Assembly (NCBI GenBank): GCA_002817055.1
Contig: MUCU01000005.1
Span: forward strand, 1-25,394
Direction of reading: 5' to 3'
DNA from: SAR202 cluster bacterium Io17-Chloro-G7
GTDB lineage: Bacteria; Chloroflexota; Dehalococcoidia; UBA3495
Length of the DNA: 25,394 bases
Shown here: positions 1 through 8,282 of the stretch, piece by piece
How the letters are laid out: each line of letters begins with the position of its first letter
Position numbering within the stretch: position 1 is the first letter of the stretch
The notes under the pieces: model-generated
What the model saw: the letters and a program-made list of their open reading frames with translations, nothing else
Told to the model about the DNA's origin: nothing
The model's database searches: none
Program-made: the position numbers and the translations under genes

Positions 1-364
1 AGGCATCTAATTTCCTTGGCCTGCTCCAATTAGCTTGTGCACTCCTGTGGTACCGCCGACAGTGGCGGCTGCTGTTTTGAGATAGTTTCTTAGCCCCTGC
101 GGGGACATCCAGATACCCCATCCAACAAATTTCTCCCCAAGTTTCGTAGAGCTCGATCGTGAAAGGACCATGGGGATATCTGTAGAAACTGTAATTGAGT
201 CCTTTGATTTGTCGTTGCAGCAATTCCAGCGTCGCAAGAAATATTAGCTTCGTGACCTTCAGGCGGTCGCCGACGATTCCGGATTCCGCAGCGCATAAAT
301 CGAGGAGCACCAACGAACAAAGCGCGTCGTTCAATTTTTCCCGATTATTGCGCGTAGTGCGCAT
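1..364 (-). CDS. SocA/Panacea (DUF4065)-like protein, 5' part, runs off left edge
   Basis: An open frame starts at ATG 364 and stays open to base 1 (about 121 codons), so the stop lies outside the window. The start is supported by GAGGT at 372-376, seven bases upstream. The first 75 residues look like a real helical protein. They carry a pattern near residues 39-74 with KLIFLATLELL, then YSFYRYPHGPFTIELYETW, that resembles the SocA/Panacea (DUF4065) core, where a Lys-hydrophobic helix is followed by an aromatic-rich 'Y.GPf...ly' element. Members of that family act as antitoxins or proteolytic adaptors, or sit near phage genes. No partner is visible here. The last 40 residues are Ser/Arg-rich and less convincing, so a frameshift or decay after about residue 80 is possible. 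Family assignment is by eye only. Confidence 0.5.
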   Translation of the reverse strand, partial: MRTTRNNREKLNDALCSLVLLDLCAAESGIVGDRLKVTKLIFLATLELLQRQIKGLNYSFYRYPHGPFTIELYETWGEICWMGYLDVPAGAKKLSQNSSRHCRRYHRSAQANWSRPRKLDA

Positions 365-753
365 AGTTGCTACCTCACACAAGGTCACTGACCCAAAACT
401 GGAAAATAGGCAGACAATTCCCCAAATTGCCGCACAACATTCTCAAGTGGGTGATGGTCTCCTTATAACACCAAGCTAAATAACACCAAGGCTACGCCGA
501 AGGTCAACTTCAGGAGCCTCCATCAAATACGCCATTCACAAAACAATCCAAAATTCCCACCATATTCAGCTAATCGCTTCATGACTCTGCTGACAGATGC
601 TACCAAAATCATATATTAATCGTGTTGAATTGCTCGACTAATTTCAATCAAGCCAGTGTTGATGAGTCTCACCAATCGCTTGGTTAACCTGTGAATATAG
701 ACACATTTCAATTACTCCGGATATGACCCACGCCCCGGCTTGACACTTCCCCT
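365..753. other. Intergenic region, AT-rich, no gene seen
   Basis: This stretch separates the divergent-looking left-edge gene from the 3' end of the short-chain dehydrogenase. It holds the ribosome binding site of the left gene (372-376) and a short direct repeat of ATAACACCAAG near 465-490. Frames here are short, and none has a ribosome binding site or recognisable protein pattern. I see no RNA gene or clear terminator. Confidence 0.5.
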
Positions 754-1503
754 CTACTGAGCGAACATCCCGCCGTCAATCACCAACTCGCTGCCGGTGA
801 CGAATGACGATTCGTCCGACGCCAGGAATAGAGCCCCAAAAGCAATGTCTTCGGGCACTCCCATCCTTCCTACCGGAGTGCGATTCACTACCTCTTCTCG
901 AGTTTCCGGATTGGGCCACACCTGTTCTCCCATGGCCGTGTCGATGGCGCCGGGATGAATAGAGTTGGCCCTGATGCCTTCGCTGGCGTATTGAATAGCA
1001 GTGGACTTGGTGAAAAGTCGCACCGCTCCCTTGGACGCACTATAAGCGGAACTGGTCAGACTTCCCACCAAACCGGCTACCGACGAAATATTGATGATTG
1101 ACCCGCCACCCGCATTCCGCATCTCGGTAATGGCCAGTTTCGTGCCCAAGAACACACCCTTGGCGTTCACCTCAAAGATCGAATCCCAATGCTCTACGGT
1201 GGTTTCTTCCACTAGGCCCCTGCGCCAGACCGCAGCATTGTTAACCAGCACGTCCAGCTTGCCGAATCGTGAAACCGTCTCGCCAATAGCGCTCCGCCAC
1301 TGGTCCTCGCTGGTCACGTCCAAGTGGACGAACAGGGCATCGCCGCCCGACTCGCCAATTTCCGCCGCCAACTTTTCGCCGTCTCCATCAAGAATATCGG
1401 CGATCACCACCTTGGCCCCCTCCCTGGCGAACATGCGGGCCTCCGCAGCTCCTTGACCTCGTGCGGCGCCGGTAATCAGGGCAACTTTTCCTTCCAATCT
1501 CAT
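754..1503 (-). CDS. Short-chain dehydrogenase/reductase (classical SDR, NAD-preferring)
   Basis: The protein has 249 residues, the usual length for a classical SDR. The Rossmann cofactor motif TGAARGQG is at residues 11-18. Asp36 at the end of the second strand predicts NAD(H) rather than NADP(H). NNAA is at 88-91. The catalytic tetrad is complete: Asn113, Ser141, Tyr154, Lys158. The C-terminal part has the typical HPGAIDT and ELVIDGG elements. The enzyme should be a soluble alcohol/ketone oxidoreductase; the substrate cannot be told from sequence, and many relatives are named 3-oxoacyl-ACP reductase or glucose dehydrogenase without proof. ATG 1503 is preceded by GGAGG at 1510-1514 with six bases between. 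The gene stands alone on its strand, so its pathway is not indicated by neighbours. Confidence 0.93.
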   Translation of the reverse strand: MRLEGKVALITGAARGQGAAEARMFAREGAKVVIADILDGDGEKLAAEIGESGGDALFVHLDVTSEDQWRSAIGETVSRFGKLDVLVNNAAVWRRGLVEETTVEHWDSIFEVNAKGVFLGTKLAITEMRNAGGGSIINISSVAGLVGSLTSSAYSASKGAVRLFTKSTAIQYASEGIRANSIHPGAIDTAMGEQVWPNPETREEVVNRTPVGRMGVPEDIAFGALFLASDESSFVTGSELVIDGGMFAQ

Positions 1504-1533
1504 AGCCAGCCTCCAAACGCTTGGCGCATTTTT

Positions 1534-1557
1534 CCTTACGGGTCACCTTCCGGGTCA
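1534..1557. repeat. Two tandem 12-bp repeats upstream of the SDR gene
   Basis: CCTTACGGGTCA is followed at once by CCTTCCGGGTCA (11 of 12 identical). They lie between the candidate SDR promoter and its start codon, a position where a regulator could bind. Function is not shown. Confidence 0.4.
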
Positions 1558-1575
1558 CGGGATGTTAGGAGAAGA

Positions 1576-1604
1576 ATTGTAATCACAACTTGCTACCCAC
1601 ACAA
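1576..1604 (-). promoter_or_regulatory. Possible sigma-70 promoter for the SDR gene
   Basis: On the minus strand TACAAT (1576-1581) matches the -10 consensus in five of six bases. A weak -35, TTGTGT (1599-1604), lies 17 bases upstream. The spacing is ideal but the -35 is poor, so this is tentative. The rest of the region up to 1732 shows no gene. Confidence 0.3.
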
Positions 1605-1732
1605 CCAGCTACGCGGATGAGGATTGGCATAAAAATAAAGACGAGACTCCACCATCAAATACATTCAATATGGGCATCGAAACAGGAGCGACACTCCACC
1701 TTCAAAACAAGGTATATATTATTACCTGAGCA

Positions 1733-1761
1733 TTGACAGTAAACACGGTGCCCACTATCAT
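1733..1761 (+). promoter_or_regulatory. Sigma-70 promoter for the DUF1800-DUF1501-NHL cluster
   Basis: A perfect -35 TTGACA (1733-1738) is followed after 17 bases by TATCAT (1756-1761), five of six matches to the -10 consensus. Transcription would begin near 1768 and leave an untranslated leader of about 107 bases before the start codon at 1875. No other strong promoter was seen before the two following genes, which suits a shared transcript. Confidence 0.65.
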
Positions 1762-1874
1762 TTATAGGAATAATAATGGGATATTGGGTTAACGCATTAA
1801 CTAAATTGTACTCATAATTCCTGAGTCTTTTATCTTGGAAACAAATTTCAATCACTAGATTAGGAGGCACAGTA

Positions 1875-3278
1875 ATGGCCGACCACGACATAGCCTTGAT
1901 GTCCCACTTGATGCGCAGGGCAGGGTTTGGCGCACCTCGGGAAGAGATTGAAGCCCGCGCTGCCAGAGGCTACGAAGCGAACGTGGAAGATCTGTTGAAT
2001 CCAACGTCGCAATCGATTGCCGACCGTGACGAGATGATGCGGTACCACCCATGGACATGGAGGCCGGGAACGCTACCCGGAATGGGAGCGGCGGAGTGGC
2101 TGCATGACATGGTGAACACGGAAAACCCTTTGGAAGAGAAAATGGCCTTGTTCTGGCACCAGGTTTTCGCCACCGGTGTCTCCAAAGTAGACCATTACGA
2201 CGACGTCATGGACATGATTTTTAAGTTCCGTGATAAGGGCATGGGCGACTTCCGGGAACTGCTGCTTGAGATGGCCCAAGACCCGGCCATGATCTACTGG
2301 CTGGACAACTGCGACAATCACGCCAGCGCAGTCAATGAAAACTGGGGCCGGGAGCTCTTAGAACTGTTCAGCATGGGCGTCGGCAACTACACCGAAGTAG
2401 ACGTTAGAGAATGCTCCCGGGCATTCACAGGCTGGACAATTCAGCCCAAGCTGCCCCGTGGCCCCATCGGTCGCCACGACTGGTTCTTCCAATTCAAGGA
2501 AGAAGACCACGACGATGGCGAAAAGACCTTCCTGGGCGAAACCGGCAACCTGAACGGCGAAGACATTATCCGCATTATCAGCGAGCAGCCGGCCACGGCC
2601 CAGTTCATCGCCCGTCACCTTTACAACTTCTTTGTAGCCGACGAGGCTCAGGTCCCCGCTTGGGCGGTGACGCCACCTCTGGACCCGGAAGCCATCGACC
2701 TGTTGACCGACACTCTTATTGAATCCAACTACGACATCCGCTCCACTTTGCGGGTGCTGTTTAACTCTGACTTCTTTAAGAACGCACGGTTCGCCCGCCT
2801 AAAGAGCCCAACTGAAGTCGTTGTCGGCACGTTGCGGTTGGTGGGCGGCGCCGAGTTCCCGGCCCCGGGGATTGGCGACCTTTCCCGGCAACCGTCCTAC
2901 ATGGGTCAAGACCTGCTTAACCCGCCCAGCGTAGAAGGTTGGCACACAGGCGCAGAGTGGATAAACAGCGGCTCATTGATGCGCCGCGTCAATTTCACCG
3001 CCGACTTGGTGGGCGACATTGAACGGCCTGGAATCAAGTCCTTGGTCGACCGGCTACAGTCACAAGGTGACCGCACGGTAGAGAAGGTCGTTGACGGGTG
3101 TTTAGACCTGATGGGACCGTTGGAAGTGCAACCCGAGAGCCGCGTTGAGCTGATCGAGTTTGTCGGAGAACGGGGAGAATTTGCTTGGGACTCACCCAAG
3201 AATATTGATGGCTCCAAAACCCGGGTTTCCGAACTGCTTCAGCTAATCGTTTCACTGCGCGAATATCAGTACGCGTAA
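1875..3278 (+). CDS. DUF1800 family protein
   Basis: The protein has 467 residues. It carries the family's HLMRRAGFGA opening (about residues 11-20) and the hallmark block around 152-187, with NENWGRELLELFSMGVGNYTE, then RAFTGW. A KTFLG segment and the FFKNARFARLKSPTEVVVGTLR region follow. DUF1800 has no established biochemical role. Its genes are very often paired with DUF1501, as here, in bacteria that use complex organic matter, and many members are exported. This copy has no obvious signal peptide: the N-terminus is charged and hydrophilic. ATG 1875 has GGAGG at 1863-1867, seven bases away. The DUF1501 gene follows after 156 bases holding a nested inverted repeat. Confidence 0.9.
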   Translation: MADHDIALMSHLMRRAGFGAPREEIEARAARGYEANVEDLLNPTSQSIADRDEMMRYHPWTWRPGTLPGMGAAEWLHDMVNTENPLEEKMALFWHQVFATGVSKVDHYDDVMDMIFKFRDKGMGDFRELLLEMAQDPAMIYWLDNCDNHASAVNENWGRELLELFSMGVGNYTEVDVRECSRAFTGWTIQPKLPRGPIGRHDWFFQFKEEDHDDGEKTFLGETGNLNGEDIIRIISEQPATAQFIARHLYNFFVADEAQVPAWAVTPPLDPEAIDLLTDTLIESNYDIRSTLRVLFNSDFFKNARFARLKSPTEVVVGTLRLVGGAEFPAPGIGDLSRQPSYMGQDLLNPPSVEGWHTGAEWINSGSLMRRVNFTADLVGDIERPGIKSLVDRLQSQGDRTVEKVVDGCLDLMGPLEVQPESRVELIEFVGERGEFAWDSPKNIDGSKTRVSELLQLIVSLREYQYA

Positions 3279-3284
3279 CCCACA

Positions 3285-3365
3285 ACCCCCATCCTAGCCT
3301 TCCCCCCTAAAGGGGGAAAGGACCTAGTTCTCTCCCCCTAACGAAGGGGGAGATTAAGAGGGGGT
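3285..3365. repeat. Nested C-rich inverted repeat (copy 1)
   Basis: Outer arms ACCCCC (3285-3290) and GGGGGT (3360-3365) enclose two hairpins: TTCCCCC/GGGGGAA (3300-3306 with 3312-3318) and TCTCCCCC/GGGGGAGA (3331-3338 with 3346-3353). Bases 3285-3306 match the reverse complement of part of the 9563-9608 element in 21 of 22 positions, so this is a dispersed element rather than a chance terminator. It could still end or dampen transcription after the DUF1800 gene. Confidence 0.7.
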
Positions 3366-3434
3366 CACACTCGCAGTCACAGTCGCAGAAGACAATTTAA
3401 GCGAGATTAGACCAGCATTAAGGAGAAATACCGA

Positions 3435-4565
3435 ATGACCACCACCAGCAAAGACCCGGTCCTAGTGGTGCTCCAGATGACCGGAGGCAACGACTACCTC
3501 AATACGGTGATTCCCTACACCAACCCTCTATACAGAGACAACCGGCCTGTGGTGGGAGTTGCCGAGGACCGAGTGTTGCCCCTCGACGACAAAGTGGCCT
3601 TTCACCCGGAAATGGGTCCGATGAAAACCATCTATGACCGTGGCGATATGGCTATCATCCACGGCGTGGGCTACCCCAACTCACCACGCTCCCACTTCCG
3701 GTCCATGGATATCTGGCATACCTGCGAACCGGACAAGCTGGGAACCGAAGGGTGGCTGGGCAAGGCTACCAAAGACATTGACCCTAATAAAGAAAACGTA
3801 CTCACCGCCGTGGCTTTCGGCGCATCGCTGTTCCGGGCCTTGGTACTGCCTGGGGTTCCAGTGGCCGTTGTTGACGACCTGGACACCTATGGTCTGCTGC
3901 CCGGAATTTCCGAACAGGGTCAGCGCTCCCGGATACTCGACCGGTTCGCCCGGCTATATTCGCCAGCGATCGGGACCGGTGCCGTAATGGACTATCTAGG
4001 CCAGACCGGGCTGGACACTCTGCAGGGCGCCGACATCTTGAAGCAAGCCCCGCAGATGTACTCGTCCACCGTGGAATATCCTGACACGGTGATCGCCAAA
4101 CGGTTGAAAGGGATCGCCCAGATTCACATGGCAAACCTGGGCACGCGAATCTTCTATGTGGATCATGGTAGCTTCGACAGCCACTCCAATCAGGTGGGCA
4201 TGCACGACAAACTTTGGCAAGACGTGTCCCGGGGCGTGGAGTGTTTCTTCGACGACCTGAAAGAGCACGGCGTTGGCGACAACGTGATAATGCTTATGTT
4301 CACCGAGTTCGGTCGGCGGACCCATGACAACGGTTCCGGCACGGACCACGGCGCTGGTGGAGCAGCCTTCGTCTTGGGCGAGTCGGTCACCGGCGGACAG
4401 TTTGGCGAGTATCCTTCCATGGAATCCAGGGACTTGGAACAGGGAGACGTGGTTCCCAATCACGATTTCCGGGGCCTCTACTCCACCATCTTGGAAGACT
4501 GGCTGCACCTGGATGCCAAGCCAATCGTGGAAGGCTCCTTCGAAAAACTGGCTTACCTGAGCTAA
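3435..4565 (+). CDS. DUF1501 family protein
   Basis: The protein has 376 residues. It shows the DUF1501 pattern: an N-terminal strand with LQMTGGNDYLNTV (about residues 13-25), FHPEMGPMK, SHFRSMDIWHT, then FTEFGRR (289-295) and GTDHGAGG (302-309) near the C-terminus. The family belongs to the alkaline phosphatase/sulfatase-like fold, and the Asp/His/Glu residues in the last two motifs are candidate metal ligands. Its substrate is unknown. Many relatives carry a Tat signal; none is visible here, so a cytoplasmic location is more likely. ATG 3435 follows AAGGAGAAA. It lies between DUF1800 and an NHL propeller gene on the same strand and is probably in one operon with them. Confidence 0.9.
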   Translation: MTTTSKDPVLVVLQMTGGNDYLNTVIPYTNPLYRDNRPVVGVAEDRVLPLDDKVAFHPEMGPMKTIYDRGDMAIIHGVGYPNSPRSHFRSMDIWHTCEPDKLGTEGWLGKATKDIDPNKENVLTAVAFGASLFRALVLPGVPVAVVDDLDTYGLLPGISEQGQRSRILDRFARLYSPAIGTGAVMDYLGQTGLDTLQGADILKQAPQMYSSTVEYPDTVIAKRLKGIAQIHMANLGTRIFYVDHGSFDSHSNQVGMHDKLWQDVSRGVECFFDDLKEHGVGDNVIMLMFTEFGRRTHDNGSGTDHGAGGAAFVLGESVTGGQFGEYPSMESRDLEQGDVVPNHDFRGLYSTILEDWLHLDAKPIVEGSFEKLAYLS

Positions 4566-4583
4566 TTAACGCAGTAGCTAATA

Positions 4584-4634
4584 TTAAATCCCCCTGTATC
4601 CCCCTTTAATAAAGGAGGACTGAGGGGGATTTAA
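4584..4634. repeat. Nested C-rich inverted repeat (copy 2), possible terminator
   Basis: The arms TTAAATCCCCC (4584-4594) and GGGGGATTTAA (4624-4634) are a perfect 11-bp inverted repeat. An inner hairpin, CCTTT-AAT-AAAGG, lies near 4603-4615. It resembles the element at 3285 in design (two nested levels of C5/G5 arms) but not base for base. It lies between the DUF1501 and NHL genes and may be a mobile miniature element or an attenuating stem. Confidence 0.65.
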
Positions 4635-4739
4635 ACATGGAAGGCTCTGTGATTAACGCTCCGCCACGCATGAAAGTGGATAGGATCAACACACCAATCA
4701 ATAATAATTCGGCTAACCATCAACCAACGGAGGATGGCA

Positions 4740-5804
4740 ATGCTCACGGAAACAGTAGCTGGCAGAACCTACGATTACAGCCACAACGTAGGAAGGGGCG
4801 CTCAGACAGGAATGGGGTTTAACTTTCCTGTCGACTTGGTGTTGGGCGCCGACGGCGTTGCCTACATAGTCAACCGGGGAAGTGAAAGCATAAGCAACGT
4901 CTCTTGGAACCGCACCGGTGTCGGCCAGCGGGTCGGCCGAGTTGTCATCGGCAACCAAGCGGGCGAAGAAGACTTTCTTGGCGAATTTAGCAGATACGGA
5001 AGCAACGAAGGCCAACTGATTTGGCCCACTGGAATTGCAGCCGACACACAAGGAAACGTCTACGTCACCGACGAATGGTTGAACCGGGTTTCTGTTTTCG
5101 ACAAAGATGGCACGTTCATCAGCTGCTTTAACACGGTCCAAAGCGGCGACGGCGAAACGAATAGTTCCGCGGGTATTGCCATTGACCAGAACGAAACCCT
5201 ATTCGTTACCGACGGTCGAAGCCATAAGGTCCGTAAGTTTAATACCGACGGCACGTTCTTGGGCACTTGGGGCTCCCATGGCAGTGGAGAGGGCGAATTG
5301 GACTCGCCTTGGGGCATCACCGTGGACAACAATGGCGACGTCTACGTAGCCGACCATAAGAACCACCGAGTCCAGAAATTCACCACGGACGGCAAATTCT
5401 TGGCTCAATTTGGGAAAAAGGGCACCAAGAAAGGCGACATCTCCTACCCTACCGATGTGGCTGTTGACCCCGAAGGGGATGTTTACATTTGCGACTGGAG
5501 CTACAACAAATGGAACCGGGGTCGAATCCAGATATTCGATGCCCAAGGCAAATTCCTCACCAGCTTGGTAGGCGACGCCCAGCAACTCTCTGCTTGGTCG
5601 CAACTCACCGTAGACGCAAACGCAGACTATATGAAGCGCCGACGGGAGGTTGAAACCACCGAACCGGAATGGACCTTCGGCCAACCCACCGCCGTGGAAT
5701 TCGACGCCGCAAACAACCGCCTTCTGGTGACGGACACGCAGCGGAGCCGCATTCAAATTTACCAAAAAACATCCGGATACATGGTCCCCCAACTGAACCT
5801 CTAA
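4740..5804 (+). CDS. NHL-repeat beta-propeller protein
   Basis: The protein has 354 residues from ATG 4740. That start is preferred to the in-frame ATG at 4734 because GGAGG (4729-4733) is then six bases away, while 4734 would abut it. About six NHL-type repeats are visible, each with a P.gia.D..gnvYV.D....RVq.F pattern; for example PTGIAADTQGNVYVTDEWLNR, PWGITVDNNGDVYVADHKNHR and PTDVAVDPEGDVYICDWSYNK. This is enough for a six-bladed propeller. Such domains bind ligands or proteins, or form lactonase/lyase-like enzymes; no catalytic set can be recognised here. There is no signal peptide. Position after DUF1800 and DUF1501 suggests it works with them, perhaps as a binding or scaffold partner. 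Confidence 0.85.
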   Translation: MLTETVAGRTYDYSHNVGRGAQTGMGFNFPVDLVLGADGVAYIVNRGSESISNVSWNRTGVGQRVGRVVIGNQAGEEDFLGEFSRYGSNEGQLIWPTGIAADTQGNVYVTDEWLNRVSVFDKDGTFISCFNTVQSGDGETNSSAGIAIDQNETLFVTDGRSHKVRKFNTDGTFLGTWGSHGSGEGELDSPWGITVDNNGDVYVADHKNHRVQKFTTDGKFLAQFGKKGTKKGDISYPTDVAVDPEGDVYICDWSYNKWNRGRIQIFDAQGKFLTSLVGDAQQLSAWSQLTVDANADYMKRRREVETTEPEWTFGQPTAVEFDAANNRLLVTDTQRSRIQIYQKTSGYMVPQLNL

Positions 5805-5863
5805 AATTAGAGAGCCGCGACTTTGGTTGAATCTACTTCCGCATCCAGATCATGAGGTACACG

Positions 5864-5894
5864 ACCGGAGCCCTGATACTATCGGGGCTCCGGT
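5864..5894 (+). terminator. Stem-loop after the NHL gene, likely terminator
   Basis: ACCGGAGCCC (5864-5873) and GGGCTCCGGT (5885-5894) form a perfect 10-bp stem with an 11-base loop, about 60 bases after the NHL stop. The following TTGAATT is only a weak U-run, so termination may be partial. Confidence 0.6.
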
Positions 5895-6023
5895 TTGAAT
5901 TCCGGGACATGCTCGGCGATATCACAGGTGCTTAATTCCCCTACTTTCTCTATGCACCTTGAGTAGATTTCGGACCGCCGACATGAGCCACCAGAATCAA
6001 TTTCCAGCAGTGCAAGAAATTCC

Positions 6024-6356
6024 ATGGACGAAGCAACCGAACAAAACTACCTCCAGATAGCCATGGACCATCCGAGCATCACCTGTTCGGAAGCTCCACC
6101 GGAAATTCTCGAAGCGGCGGCCTCCGAGGTTGAACCTACTATCTTCATGGAAGAGTACTTTGCCGCCGGGCACGCAGGCTGGTTGGCGGCAAAGCATGGC
6201 CGGGCAATCCACTTGCCGAAACAGATGATGGACCAGGCCATCATTGTCCTTTGGCACCGGGCGTGCCTGTTGAACACCGACCGCCTCTTGGGCCAAACAA
6301 TGCAGGACTGGGAAAAGCCGTTTTTTTCCGACGAGGGATTGTACGGCAGGGATTGA
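6024..6356 (+). CDS. Small acidic protein of unknown function
   Basis: The protein has 110 residues, starts at ATG 6024 and stops at TGA 6354-6356. No earlier in-frame start exists: a stop lies at 5964-5966. The composition looks protein-like, with an acidic N-terminal helix (EILEAAASEVEP) and a central stretch EEYFAAGHAGWLAAKHGRAIHLPKQMMDQAIIVLWHRA that could form amphipathic helices. I do not recognise a family. The ribosome binding site is weak, which lowers confidence. It lies 188 bases before the ThDP enzyme on the same strand and could be a small partner of it, but nothing in the sequence proves that. There is no signal peptide or membrane segment. Confidence 0.5.
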   Translation: MDEATEQNYLQIAMDHPSITCSEAPPEILEAAASEVEPTIFMEEYFAAGHAGWLAAKHGRAIHLPKQMMDQAIIVLWHRACLLNTDRLLGQTMQDWEKPFFSDEGLYGRD

Positions 6357-6544
6357 GCATTTTTAACTACGATTTTTCGGTTTTCGCAGTATTCTCCATC
6401 GTCACACCAGCGCAGGCCGGTGCCCAGGAAATTGCGGCCTAAACACGATGCCTGGATACGATCCTCCGCCGGAAGGTAAAGCACCTACCCACTCAGTCAG
6501 AGTAAAACGAGCTATCGCACTTTTTCAAAAAAGAGAGGAACCGC

Positions 6545-8185
6545 ATGCAAGGTAAGACCGTGCTGGCAAGCATCCTGCAACAAGAGGGAACGGAAATAGT
6601 GTTCTGTTTCCCCAACAATCCCCTAATCGACGCTGCGGCGTCGGCGGGCATCCGTCCCATCATCGCCCGCATGGAGCGGGGCGCGGTCAACATGGCCGAT
6701 GGGTATTCGCGGGTCCACAACGGCGCTAAAACCGGCGTATGCATAGTCCAAGCCGGTCCTGGCATTGAAAACGCCTACCCTGGGGTCGCCCAAGCATATG
6801 CCGACTCATCGCCTATTCTGATGCTGCCCGGACATCAGGGCACCGAAAGGGAAGGCATGCCTTCCGACTACCGCGCCACTCCCAACTACGGAGGCGTTAC
6901 CAAGTGGTCCGACCTGATCAACCGCTCGGAGCGTATCCCGGAGATGATGCGCCGGGCCTACACCCAAATGCGCATGGGCCGGCCTCGACCGGTATTGCTG
7001 GAAATGCCCTCGGACGTGCTAAACGGAGAAATCGACGAATCCCAGTTTCAATACTCGCCCGTGGCGAGCCGCCGCAGCAGTGGCGACCCCAAGGACGTGG
7101 AAAACGTAGCGCGAACGTTGTTGGCCGCCCGAAGACCCGTTATCTACGCCGGCCAGGGTGTGCTTTACGCCCAAGCCACCTCCGAGCTGGTTGAGTTGGC
7201 CGAGTTGCTCAATGCCCCGGTATTGACCACCACCCTGGGCAAGAGCGGCTTTCCCGAAAATCACCACCTGTCGTTGGGCACCGGAGGAAACAGCGGCACC
7301 AAAGCGGTGGGCGTGTTTTTGAAGAAATCCGATGTCGTCTTCGGCATTGGTACCAGCTTACAAAAGACCCTGGCATCGCCACCGATACCAACCGGAAAAA
7401 CGGTCATACAGTCCACCATTGATGAAGGCGATCTGAACGGCGAGTATCCATTGGACGACATTATCATCGGAGATTCAAAGCTGGTGCTCCAGCAGCTAAT
7501 CGACGAAGTAAAGAAGCAAGCCGGGGAGAACGGTCGCCGGGGGGACAACAGCGTGGCCGAAGAGATCAAAACGGTGAAGGAGGAGTGGCTGGCCGAGTGG
7601 ATGCCTCGGCTGACCTCCAACGATGTGCCCATCAGCCCCTACCGGGTTGTGTGGGAACTGGACCAAGGGCTGGACAAGGCAAAGAGCATTGTCACCCACG
7701 ACTCGGGCAACCCCAGGGACCAGATTGTTCCTTTCTACACCGCCACCACCCCCAGAGGCTATCTGGGATGGGGCAACTCGACTCAACTGGGAACGGGCCT
7801 GGGATTGATCATGGGCGCCAAGTTGGCTGCACCCGAGAAGGTGGCCCTGAACATTATGGGAGACACTGCGGTTGGTATGTGCGGCACTGACTTCGAGACA
7901 GCGTCGCGCAACAAAATTGGCATCATTACCGTGATAATCAATAATGGGGCGATGGGTGGGTACGAGCATCACATGCCCGTGGCCGTGGAGCGATTTAACT
8001 CCAAATTCACCACCGGCGACTACACCAAGATGGCCGAGAGCCTGGGTTGCCATGCGGAAACGATTACCCAGCCGGACCAGATAGCTCCCGCCTTGCAGAG
8101 GGCCCAGCAGATTTCCTCCACGGGCCAGCCCGTGGTATTGGAAATCATGACCCGTGAAGAACCGGTTTTCTCCCAGTATTACTAG
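6545..8185 (+). CDS. ThDP-dependent enzyme, acetolactate synthase/decarboxylase-like
   Basis: The protein has 546 residues with the three-domain layout of the family: PYR domain about 1-170, a central domain about 190-330, and PP domain about 370-546. Glu44, in ARMERGAVNMADGYSR, fits the conserved Glu that activates the thiazolium cofactor. The ThDP/Mg motif starts at GDT (439-441) and ends at Asn466-Asn467. Members decarboxylate 2-oxo acids or make acetohydroxy acids. The sequence is not close enough to canonical IlvB for me to call branched-chain synthesis, and no ilvN small subunit follows. ATG 6545 has GAGAGGAA at 6533-6540. The aminotransferase gene starts 97 bases downstream, suggesting the two act on linked 2-oxo/amino acids. 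Confidence 0.88.
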   Translation: MQGKTVLASILQQEGTEIVFCFPNNPLIDAAASAGIRPIIARMERGAVNMADGYSRVHNGAKTGVCIVQAGPGIENAYPGVAQAYADSSPILMLPGHQGTEREGMPSDYRATPNYGGVTKWSDLINRSERIPEMMRRAYTQMRMGRPRPVLLEMPSDVLNGEIDESQFQYSPVASRRSSGDPKDVENVARTLLAARRPVIYAGQGVLYAQATSELVELAELLNAPVLTTTLGKSGFPENHHLSLGTGGNSGTKAVGVFLKKSDVVFGIGTSLQKTLASPPIPTGKTVIQSTIDEGDLNGEYPLDDIIIGDSKLVLQQLIDEVKKQAGENGRRGDNSVAEEIKTVKEEWLAEWMPRLTSNDVPISPYRVVWELDQGLDKAKSIVTHDSGNPRDQIVPFYTATTPRGYLGWGNSTQLGTGLGLIMGAKLAAPEKVALNIMGDTAVGMCGTDFETASRNKIGIITVIINNGAMGGYEHHMPVAVERFNSKFTTGDYTKMAESLGCHAETITQPDQIAPALQRAQQISSTGQPVVLEIMTREEPVFSQYY

Positions 8186-8282
8186 GGATGCGCCCCCCAG
8201 CCCCCTTTACAACGGGGAACGAGACCGGTAGGTTCTCATAACGTGATCTGGCGGGATTTAGACGCACTGGAGGCTAGTTTAA

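Noticed and set aside
1655..1891. 78-codon minus-strand frame before the DUF1800 gene
   Set aside because: It overlaps the promoter and start of the DUF1800 gene, and has Cys/Ile-rich random composition with no ribosome binding site.
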